From Ignavibacteria bacterium (GTDB lineage: Bacteria; Bacteroidota; Ignavibacteria; Tepidaquicellales; Tepidaquicellaceae): a stretch of DNA of 59,632 bases. Within the stretch, counting starts at the first letter, position 1. The number at the start of each line of letters is the position of its first letter. The stretch spans positions 1 to 59,632 of the forward strand of contig JAQTLX010000020.1 in assembly GCA_028714695.1 (NCBI GenBank), written 5' to 3'. The translations under genes and the position numbers were made by a program. The notes under the pieces are model-generated. The model ran no database searches. It was not told the DNA's origin and was given only the letters and a program-made list of their open reading frames with translations. Below, in pieces: positions 26,591 to 33,519 of this stretch.

Positions 26591-28621
26591 TTATTTAATA
26601 AGAACCATTTTCTTTACTTCTTTATAATCTCCCGCATCAAGTTTATAGAAATACATTCCGCTGGCATATTTTGCGCCTTCGAATTGCGTAATATAAATCC
26701 CCTGATTCTGACGTCCTTCGAATAATGTTTCGATAAGTTGTCCCTTAACGTCATACACTTTAAGAGATACCTGTGAACTCTTCGGAAGCATATAAACTAT
26801 ATTCGTTACAGGATTGAACGGGTTCGGATAATTCTGCATCAAAGCAAAATGAGTCGGAACTTCAGTACCTGTTCTTGTAACTGCCAGAATTGTTCCCAGA
26901 GCAACGGAGAATCTTCCCCACTCGCTCGCGCTCGCGGGAACGAAATTACTCGTTGTAGCGGGAGCCGTAGCAAGCGATGAACCCGATTTATCGAATATTG
27001 TATACGGATATGTGGAACCTCCGTTTGTGGAAAGTTGAACCTGCAATCTATCGGCATATCCTGTATAGACAGCATAGGCATAATTGAATCTGATTGAATC
27101 GGTAAGGTCAAGATTATTATAAACTCTTGTATTAAGATAATCATTTTGTCCGCTGCCTGAATAACTGTAGAAAGGCAAGGTCACGCATTTTGAACCCGGG
27201 AATAAAGGTCCGTTAGCGCCCGTAAACTGAGACCAGGTAACACCTGCATCAGGATTCGATATGCTCCAGCCTGACGGCGGGAAAGAACTTTCAAATACTT
27301 CAAAATTGAATCCCGCATCGATATTATCCGTCTGCGGAGTATTGAAAAACATTTTATTGTTGTAGAAATCGCCTTCCGGACGGTGCATTGCTTTCAATCC
27401 CGCTACGTCGGGTGTGATTCCGCGATTTCCTGCATCAAGCGCCCAGCGTCTGCCTTTATCGCAGTTCATGACTTCTTTGTTAACGTCGTTTTGAACGTAT
27501 GCCACTGTATAGACAAGCGAATCAATCCATTCTGTTTCTCTTTTGTATTTGTAAGTGTAATTATATGTTCCGACGGTTGTAGGAATTGCAAATCCGTTTG
27601 TGTCGGGATACATTCTGCGGAAAATATCCTTGAATGAAGTTTCACCGTTTGAACCGCCTGAATAACTTCTTATTCTTTCAACAGCATTTACGCGCAGTTT
27701 GTAGTTGCCCGCAACCAAAGGAGACACAATGTTAATTGTAATATCCGATTTAATTGAATCGCCCGCGATACGTGAATCGGTAACGTGGATTCCGATAGGT
27801 GTACCTTTATTCAATCTTGTATAGAAAGGAACGCCGAATTGAACGTCAGGGGGACTATAAGGGAAAATATGTAAATATGTTCCGTCCATATCACCGTCAG
27901 GAACTCCGTTTACGCCGTAATATCTGATTCTGTTGCTGCACTGTACGGTGTTGTAGAGATACATCGGGTCATTATTGGAACCCGGCCACCAGGCATGATA
28001 TCTGATAATACAAAGTGAATCCCAGTGCGCGCTCTGGAATGCATCAAGGTACGGAGTATTTGCCGCGCAGGGTCCGCAATTCCACTGAGTATATGCCTCA
28101 ATCAGAACATTTCTTCTGACGCCGGGCAGGTAATATGTATACTGGGTTAATGTATCGTTTGCTTTGTTCATGTCCGACGCCCATGTTGAATAGATTTTCA
28201 TATTCAACGGAGTATTCGGAGTAATTGTAAGACTGTCAAACACGACATTTATACCTGTACCGCTTGCGACGGATGAAACGGATTTTGTACTTGTATAAGC
28301 GCCGGCTGTCATGACAACGTTAAAACCGCTAGCAGTCGTAGAACCGACATTCATTACCGTTGCTGTCGGAGCCACTTTAAACGTAGCAGTACCTGCAAAG
28401 GAATAATTAGTATCCTTCGGGATATTAACGGATGTAACTGTCACGTCATTTGTGTACTGATTACCGATGGAAAAATTATCGACGTACAGATTGTTACCGT
28501 AATTGTTTGTGGTCACAAACTGCACCGCGATATTGTTAATAACCGCAGGCTCGGGAGATTGATAATTAAATGCAAAAATGCAAAGAGCCGCGATCAGGGA
28601 AAAGAGAAATACTTTCTTCAT
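26591..28621 (-). CDS. Large secreted Omp28/thioredoxin-like protein with T9SS sorting domain
   Basis: 676 aa from the ATG at 28621, chosen because it begins a proper signal peptide (MKKVFLFSLIAALCIFAF); an upstream ATG at 28648 adds nine residues. Order: N-terminal beta domain (~30-170), thioredoxin-like Omp28 domain with NVLIEAYTQWNCGPCAANTP (CGPC site), a jelly-roll/choice-of-anchor-J-like region around residues 440-570 (ESSFPPSGWSISNPDAGVTW), then NYPNPFNPVTNIVYMLP and a type A sorting domain ending KKMVLIK. It is a larger relative of the neighbour at 25390. Probably surface or extracellular. Confidence 0.92.
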   Translation of the reverse strand: MKKVFLFSLIAALCIFAFNYQSPEPAVINNIAVQFVTTNNYGNNLYVDNFSIGNQYTNDVTVTSVNIPKDTNYSFAGTATFKVAPTATVMNVGSTTASGFNVVMTAGAYTSTKSVSSVASGTGINVVFDSLTITPNTPLNMKIYSTWASDMNKANDTLTQYTYYLPGVRRNVLIEAYTQWNCGPCAANTPYLDAFQSAHWDSLCIIRYHAWWPGSNNDPMYLYNTVQCSNRIRYYGVNGVPDGDMDGTYLHIFPYSPPDVQFGVPFYTRLNKGTPIGIHVTDSRIAGDSIKSDITINIVSPLVAGNYKLRVNAVERIRSYSGGSNGETSFKDIFRRMYPDTNGFAIPTTVGTYNYTYKYKRETEWIDSLVYTVAYVQNDVNKEVMNCDKGRRWALDAGNRGITPDVAGLKAMHRPEGDFYNNKMFFNTPQTDNIDAGFNFEVFESSFPPSGWSISNPDAGVTWSQFTGANGPLFPGSKCVTLPFYSYSGSGQNDYLNTRVYNNLDLTDSIRFNYAYAVYTGYADRLQVQLSTNGGSTYPYTIFDKSGSSLATAPATTSNFVPASASEWGRFSVALGTILAVTRTGTEVPTHFALMQNYPNPFNPVTNIVYMLPKSSQVSLKVYDVKGQLIETLFEGRQNQGIYITQFEGAKYASGMYFYKLDAGDYKEVKKMVLIK

Positions 28622-28753
28622 TTTCGTAATTTTAAATTTTCGAAACAATTATTTAAAAGTAAATTTAATAATATTAAAATTCAATTTTGTTTTTCTATTA
28701 GCAATTATTTTTTAAAAATTAAAATTAGTCATTATAATTTTCGAATATTAATG

Positions 28754-29590
28754 TCATTTAAATTTCACCGTTTCGGATTTTTCCCATAAACTATAGAAAT
28801 AAGATTTACATGCCGTTGCAAGACCGTCATGCTCGATATAGAGCAATGTTAACCCGTTTCCATCCCGTGTATTTTGCTGAAGCGGAAGTATGACGCGCTT
28901 CCCGTCCGAGACCATCATCTTAATCGGAAGATATTTTACAACTTTTGCCTGCTGTCCAAGTTTAATAAGTTTCTTAAGATATTCCTGAAGCCAGTCCTGA
29001 CCGCTCAGTTCGCCGGATTCATATATATTTTTGCAGGCAACTCCTCTTTTAATAAGGTTAGATTCTTCTTTAACCTGTTCGGTAAGTCTGTCCGAAGTAT
29101 CGCAGACGTATGGTCCTTTGTTGAATGTAAGAAAATCCGTTTTAGATTCACGAAGAGTGCGTATGTATCTGTTCTGTATCTGATCCTTGTCTTTCATTAT
29201 TTCGATGAAATCGAGCGGAGAAGTATAATTCTTGCTCTTTTCATAAACAGGATATAACGACTTTATCAGTTCGTCTTTAATTTTATTTCTTTTTTCATAT
29301 TCATTCCTGCATTCTTCGTTATATTTTTCAAAGACTCTCTGGAAAGCGGTTTTTGGTTCAACCGCTTCATAAAACTTTTTCTTGCCGGCATATCTCTCTA
29401 CACAAATACCTCTTGCAACCATTTTCTGGAGAATCTCATAAATTTTTGTGCGGGTTATATCGACGGAATTTTGAATTTCCGACGCGGTAAAACTTTTCTT
29501 ATTAAGAAGAATCAAGTAGACTTTCGCTTCTCTTTCAGTCAATCCGAATTCCACGAATTTACTAATCTGCGCTGTGTTTTCTTTTGTCAT
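28754..29590 (-). CDS. TrmB-family transcriptional regulator (paralogue of 54002)
   Basis: 278 aa from the ATG at 29590 (a frame from 29662 adds 24 residues and would run through the putative operator). An N-terminal winged helix-turn-helix of TrmB type (FGLTEREAKVYLILLNKKSFTASEI…ITRTKIYEILQKM) is followed by a coiled linker and a C-terminal effector domain with KGPYVCDTSDRL. It is collinear with the protein at 54002-54835 and clearly a paralogue. TrmB proteins in archaea sense sugars; here the ligand is unknown. C-run/G-run near-palindromes lie 18 and 88 bp upstream of the start. Confidence 0.9.
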   Translation of the reverse strand: MTKENTAQISKFVEFGLTEREAKVYLILLNKKSFTASEIQNSVDITRTKIYEILQKMVARGICVERYAGKKKFYEAVEPKTAFQRVFEKYNEECRNEYEKRNKIKDELIKSLYPVYEKSKNYTSPLDFIEIMKDKDQIQNRYIRTLRESKTDFLTFNKGPYVCDTSDRLTEQVKEESNLIKRGVACKNIYESGELSGQDWLQEYLKKLIKLGQQAKVVKYLPIKMMVSDGKRVILPLQQNTRDGNGLTLLYIEHDGLATACKSYFYSLWEKSETVKFK

Positions 29591-29607
29591 AATTTTCGAT
29601 AAGAAAA

Positions 29608-29628
29608 ATACCCCCTGTGAGGGGATAC
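29608..29628. promoter_or_regulatory. Putative operator, C-run/G-run near-palindrome
   Basis: ataccccctgtgagggg at 29608-29624 followed by atac, just upstream of the TrmB-type start. A second similar element is at 29678-29698, and a related one (ttaccctgagggggag) precedes the paralogue at 54002 at nearly the same distance from its start. Confidence 0.5.
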
Positions 29629-29677
29629 ATAATAAATTTCTTAAAATAATTCCGAATGTCAATACTAATTTTATTTC

Positions 29678-29698
29678 ATACCCCCCCTCGGGGGATAT
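29678..29698. promoter_or_regulatory. Putative operator, second C-run/G-run element
   Basis: ataccccccctcggggg followed by atat, 70 bp from the element at 29608 in the same orientation. Both have the form TA-C5-7-spacer-G4-5-ATA. Confidence 0.45.
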
Positions 29699-29728
29699 AA
29701 GTCAGTACATATAAATTAAGAAAAAAAA

Positions 29729-29752
29729 AAGAGCGTCCGGGAGGACGCTCTT
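29729..29752 (-). terminator. Terminator of the deiminase-like T9SS gene
   Basis: 8-bp G/C-rich stem gagcgtcc/ggacgctc, loop ggga, with a ten-A run on the left that gives a U tract on the - strand. It lies 25 bp past the stop codon at 29778. Confidence 0.92.
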
Positions 29753-29777
29753 AAAACTGTTATGTAATATATTGAAT

Positions 29778-31499
29778 CTATTTAATAAGCATCATCTTTT
29801 TAGTTTCCGAATAATCGCCCGATGTAATTTTATAGAAATATATACCGCTTGTCAGCATCGAAGCATCGAAATTCACGAAATGCAGCCCCGCCGATTTTCG
29901 TTCGTTCAGCAGAACTCCTATTTCACGCCCAAGAACGTCATATACTTTTATCATAGTCATACCCGGCTTTGACAGGCTGAAATTAATTGTCGTCACAGGA
30001 TTAAAAGGATTCGGGTAATTCTGATATAATTTGTATGAAAACGACTGTCCAGTTTCATTCCCGGTGCCGGTGGCATTAGTTACAAGAAATTTAAAATGAC
30101 CGAGCGGAGCGGTAAGGGGTTTACTTACCAATCTGCCGCTGTTCGAGGACGCGGATATCCAGTAATAGACATGTGTGTTAAGCGGCTGAGGCGGTATATA
30201 CGCCCTGAATGTATCCGCGGATTGAGTCATGTATGCCATAGTATATCCGAGCGAAGTATCGGTGCTCCAGTATAATTTAGCGGATGGAACTCCGCTTTTG
30301 CTTTTTATAAGCGCTTTTACTTCGTAAGGCGTAGTTGTATTGTTTGTATTTCTAATACCCGAATGAGAAATAAATATCGGTTCGTAGACACCGATTTCCT
30401 TTGATATACAGTGAATTGCTCCTGACGAAGGAATGCTTGCATTACAATCTATTCCGATTACTTTGTACCCCGGCATTGCTTCCCTGTAAATTCTCAGCGC
30501 AGTTGTATCAAGCGAAAATCCATAGATTGGTACAAGTACTGTCTTATTTACTATCAGCGAATTTGTATATGTGTAATAATCGGAACTCGGCGGATATTGA
30601 CCTGACGGGCTCGGAGGCATAGGTATCCTCACGATTTTATAAGGTCTGTTGTAACACGTAAGATAATTATTCAGTATGTACTGAAGATTCAATTCTATTT
30701 GAGGTCCGTCGGCAGCACCAAGAGGATACTGACCTATCATAAGTGTTTCTTCGTCAAGCAGTTTCATGTGCATATCGATGTGATGAATTCCGTCGTAGGG
30801 CAAAACGTCCATAAAGACGTATCGTTTTATACCCATATACCTGCTCATCATAGTATCTATTTCCGCTTCCGTCTTGCCCGGATTTTCATTCAGAATCAAT
30901 TTTGACGAGAATGCAGTTCCATTCCCGTCAACCATAAAGTTACCGCCCGTAGCGGTAAGATTGTTCGGCGAGTTTATCATCTGATGAAGCGGGACATTGA
31001 AAAATCTCGCTATCGGAACGGGCAGAGTATCGTCAAGAGGACGCGGACGATTGTATATCCATTCAACCATTCTGAGGGAATCGGCATCATTCGTATACAC
31101 ACACCAGGGGCCGTAATCCCTGCACCAGACCGTATTAAACGGTTTTATCAAAAAACTCAGATTTACAAGCGGCACTCCGTTCGATGTCAGAGTTGATTTA
31201 ACCGAATTGGAATCATTGCACACAATAATAAGTTTACATTCCTGCTGTATATATTTTACCATCTGCGACAGAATCGTAGTATAATTTGTCCATGTAATCA
31301 TAACAGATTGAAACTCTTCGAACTCAGCCATCGTTCTTACACGTGAGTAAGGAGGATTAAAATCATCGGTCAGGCTTTTCGGAGGAACATAAGTTTTGTA
31401 AATCTTCAATTCTTCCGGCGTCATGTAGTTAGGAAGGTCCTGCGAAAATATGTTTGCACTTAACGACAGGAGAAATAAAATAAAGAAAACCTTTTTCAT
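29778..31499 (-). CDS. Secreted agmatine/peptidylarginine deiminase-family protein with T9SS domain
   Basis: 573 aa from the ATG at 31499, which begins a clear signal peptide (MKKVFFILFLLSLSANIFSQ); the longer frame overlaps the next gene. The guanidino-modifying (PAD_porph/agmatine deiminase) domain spans about residues 50-390: NTVWCRDYGPW, ATGGNFMVDGNGTAFSS, GIHHIDMHMKLLDEE (His/Asp pair) and the catalytic-Cys motif GAIHCISKEI. A short middle domain follows, then NYPNPFNPVTTINFSLS and a type A sorting domain. Agmatine deiminases are usually cytoplasmic, so export points to a peptidylarginine deiminase-like role, as in the Porphyromonas enzyme; substrate untested. Confidence 0.9.
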   Translation of the reverse strand: MKKVFFILFLLSLSANIFSQDLPNYMTPEELKIYKTYVPPKSLTDDFNPPYSRVRTMAEFEEFQSVMITWTNYTTILSQMVKYIQQECKLIIVCNDSNSVKSTLTSNGVPLVNLSFLIKPFNTVWCRDYGPWCVYTNDADSLRMVEWIYNRPRPLDDTLPVPIARFFNVPLHQMINSPNNLTATGGNFMVDGNGTAFSSKLILNENPGKTEAEIDTMMSRYMGIKRYVFMDVLPYDGIHHIDMHMKLLDEETLMIGQYPLGAADGPQIELNLQYILNNYLTCYNRPYKIVRIPMPPSPSGQYPPSSDYYTYTNSLIVNKTVLVPIYGFSLDTTALRIYREAMPGYKVIGIDCNASIPSSGAIHCISKEIGVYEPIFISHSGIRNTNNTTTPYEVKALIKSKSGVPSAKLYWSTDTSLGYTMAYMTQSADTFRAYIPPQPLNTHVYYWISASSNSGRLVSKPLTAPLGHFKFLVTNATGTGNETGQSFSYKLYQNYPNPFNPVTTINFSLSKPGMTMIKVYDVLGREIGVLLNERKSAGLHFVNFDASMLTSGIYFYKITSGDYSETKKMMLIK

Positions 31500-31533
31500 G
31501 AGTGAAAATTTAAACTGCTGTTTTGAAAATCTT

Positions 31534-32511
31534 TTATTGTAAATACGGATAATCTTTGTTAAGATAATTCCCGGCATAATCCTCAACGGCATCGTTTATG
31601 TCCGTCATCTTGCCTGTATATCCCGCTTTATGGAGTTTATTCATATCTGCCTGAGTGTAGTCCTGATATTTTCCTTTCAGAACATCCGGCATATCGAAAT
31701 ACTCAATGTTTTCCTTTACCCCGAGAACTTTGAAAACAGGTTTCACGAAATCGTTGAATGAATTTGCTTTGCCCGTTCCGATGTTGAACAAACCGTTTAC
31801 GTTTCTGTTTTCTCCGAGAAACATTGTCATATTAACCGCGTCCTTTACATAAATGAAATCTCTGCTTTGTCCGCCGTCGCTGTATTTTGCCGAATCGGAT
31901 TTAAACAATCTCGCCTTGCCGTTTTCCTTTATCTGCTTGAAACATTTATTCACAATGCTTCTCATATCGCCTTTGTGATATTCGTTCGGACCAAACACAT
32001 TGAAATATTTCATTCCTGCGATGCTTGAAAGAAATCCTTCGCTTGAAGCCCAGAGATCGAAAAGATGCTTTGAGTAACCGTAAGGGTTAAGCGGTTTGAG
32101 GGTGTGAAGTTTTGTTTCATCGTCTATGTACCCGTTTTCACCGCTGCCGTAGGTTGCCGCTGAAGAAGCATAAACAAACCTTATATTATTATCGACACAA
32201 TGGTTGCAAAGGAATTTTGTATATTCGTAATTATTTCTGAGAAGATAATTCATGTCAAGTTGCGTTGTGGAACTGCATGCGCCGAGATGATACACAATAT
32301 CGACTCTGTTTTCTTTAAGGAAACCCTCGTGCACCATGTGACCGAAATCATCCTTATCGAACACATCAAGAAATTTCAGCGGTATCAGATTCTTATATTT
32401 TTCATTTTCGCCGAAATGGTCGACTATTACAATATCCGTTATCCCCTTTTTATTCAAAGCCCAAACGAGGGCACTTCCTATAAATCCCGCACCGCCGGTT
32501 ACAATTATCAT
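31534..32511 (-). CDS. hldD: ADP-L-glycero-D-manno-heptose-6-epimerase-like
   Basis: 325 aa. Extended SDR fold: N-terminal GGAGFIGSALVWALN, VYHLGACSSTTQLD, the Ser/Thr region ASSAATYG and catalytic YGYSKHLFD; later FNVFGPNEYHKGDMRS and SRDFIYVKD. These are the HldD hallmarks. The enzyme makes the heptose precursor of LPS inner core, which fits a Gram-negative envelope. It overlaps the Nudix gene upstream by 4 bp. Confidence 0.93.
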   Translation of the reverse strand: MIIVTGGAGFIGSALVWALNKKGITDIVIVDHFGENEKYKNLIPLKFLDVFDKDDFGHMVHEGFLKENRVDIVYHLGACSSTTQLDMNYLLRNNYEYTKFLCNHCVDNNIRFVYASSAATYGSGENGYIDDETKLHTLKPLNPYGYSKHLFDLWASSEGFLSSIAGMKYFNVFGPNEYHKGDMRSIVNKCFKQIKENGKARLFKSDSAKYSDGGQSRDFIYVKDAVNMTMFLGENRNVNGLFNIGTGKANSFNDFVKPVFKVLGVKENIEYFDMPDVLKGKYQDYTQADMNKLHKAGYTGKMTDINDAVEDYAGNYLNKDYPYLQ

Positions 32512-32978
32512 AATTTAATTTTTATTTCAACAACTGTTTTAAAATATTCTTTTCTGTTAAAACCTCTATCTATAAAATTAACATTTTCTTTCTGACTTTT
32601 AAAGAACAACTTTTGTGACGCTTTTTTGGAATCGAGCCAGTCAAATTTGCTGTGTTCTGCAGACAGTTTCACGTCTTTGCTGTCAACTTCGCAAACGAAA
32701 AGCGGCACAAGGCTGATTGAATCGCTTTTGGGCGAATAGAAACTTGTTGTGTGCGGAAGAACGAAAAGCCTTTTCGGCTCAAGCCCTGTTTCTTCAATGA
32801 CTTCCCGCAGCGCCGTTTCGTAAGCCTTTTCGCCCTTCTCTATTCTTCCGGTAACTATCTGCCAGATACCCGGATACAGATTATCGGTTTCGCTTCTCTT
32901 AATAACGAGAAACTTTCTCCCCTTTTTGGCGGGGAAATATACGTAACACTCAATATATACGGAATTTACTTCAGGCAA
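32508..32978 (-). CDS. Nudix hydrolase
   Basis: 156 aa. The complete Nudix box is present in GRIEKGEKAYETALREVIEE followed by TGLEP, matching Gx5Ex7REUxEExGU. The context VYFPAKKGRKFLVIKRSETDNLYPGIWQIVTG is like dihydroneopterin-triphosphate or NTP pyrophosphatases. It is translationally coupled to the heptose epimerase (4-bp overlap). Substrate unknown. Confidence 0.93.
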   Translation of the reverse strand: MPEVNSVYIECYVYFPAKKGRKFLVIKRSETDNLYPGIWQIVTGRIEKGEKAYETALREVIEETGLEPKRLFVLPHTTSFYSPKSDSISLVPLFVCEVDSKDVKLSAEHSKFDWLDSKKASQKLFFKSQKENVNFIDRGFNRKEYFKTVVEIKIKL

Positions 32979-33032
32979 TTTATAAAAATGTTAAATTTAA
33001 AATGTTAAATTTTAAATTTTAGAAATATCAGA

Positions 33033-33150
33033 ACATTCAGAAAAACACCGAACCGGGACATTCAGAAAAACACCGAACCGGGACATTCAGAAAAACACCG
33101 AACCGGGACATTCAGAAAAACACCGAACCGGGACATTCAGAAAACACGGT
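33033..33150. repeat. 25-nt tandem repeat, four full copies plus a degenerate fifth
   Basis: Unit acattcagaaaaacaccgaa + ccggg (25 nt) at 33033, 33058, 33083 and 33108, identical to each other; a fifth begins at 33133, loses one A and diverges after acattcagaaaacac. Confidence 0.92.
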
Positions 33151-33244
33151 GCCGAAAAAATAGATTTGAAAAAGCATTATTCCTTTAAAGATCCCCGCTA
33201 AGAACATGCGGGGATGACAGGACGATTATGTTTTTCGGTTGTCT

Positions 33245-33517
33245 CTAATTGTTAATCGCTAATCGCTAATCGTTAATCGTTAATTGTTAATCGTTAATTG
33301 CTAATTGCTAATCGTTAATTGCTAATCGCTAATTGCTAATTGCTAATCGCTAATCGTTAATTGCTAATCGTTAATCGTTAATCGTTAATCATTAATTGCT
33401 AATCGTTAATTGCTAATTGCTAATCGTTAATCGCTAATCGTTAATCGCTAATCGTTAATTGTTAATCGCTAATTGCAAATCGTTAATTATTAATTACTAA
33501 TTATTAATTACTAATTG
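33245..33517. repeat. 39-copy heptanucleotide array (YTAATYG)
   Basis: 273 bp = 39 x 7 with no indel. The units are ctaattg, ctaatcg, ttaattg and ttaatcg in irregular order. Variation is almost only C/T at positions 1 and 6; exceptions are units 21 (ttaatca), 34 (caaatcg) and 35-38 (ending -ta). The array ends 2 bp before the polA stop codon. Every unit carries TAA, and its complement TAA or TAG, so all six frames are closed. Confidence 0.95.
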
Positions 33518-33519
33518 AA

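Larger units (their letters stand above)
32979..33519. other. 541-bp intergenic region made largely of repeats
   Basis: Between the Nudix start and the polA stop, both - strand. It holds a short aaaatgttaaattt-type duplication (32988-33020), the 25-nt array (33033-33150), about 90 bp of unique sequence and the heptamer array (33245-33517). No gene. Confidence 0.8.

Noticed and set aside
31500..31592. N-terminal extension of the deiminase-like protein
   Set aside because: It overlaps hldD and has no export signal at its start; the internal ATG at 31499 begins a clear signal peptide.
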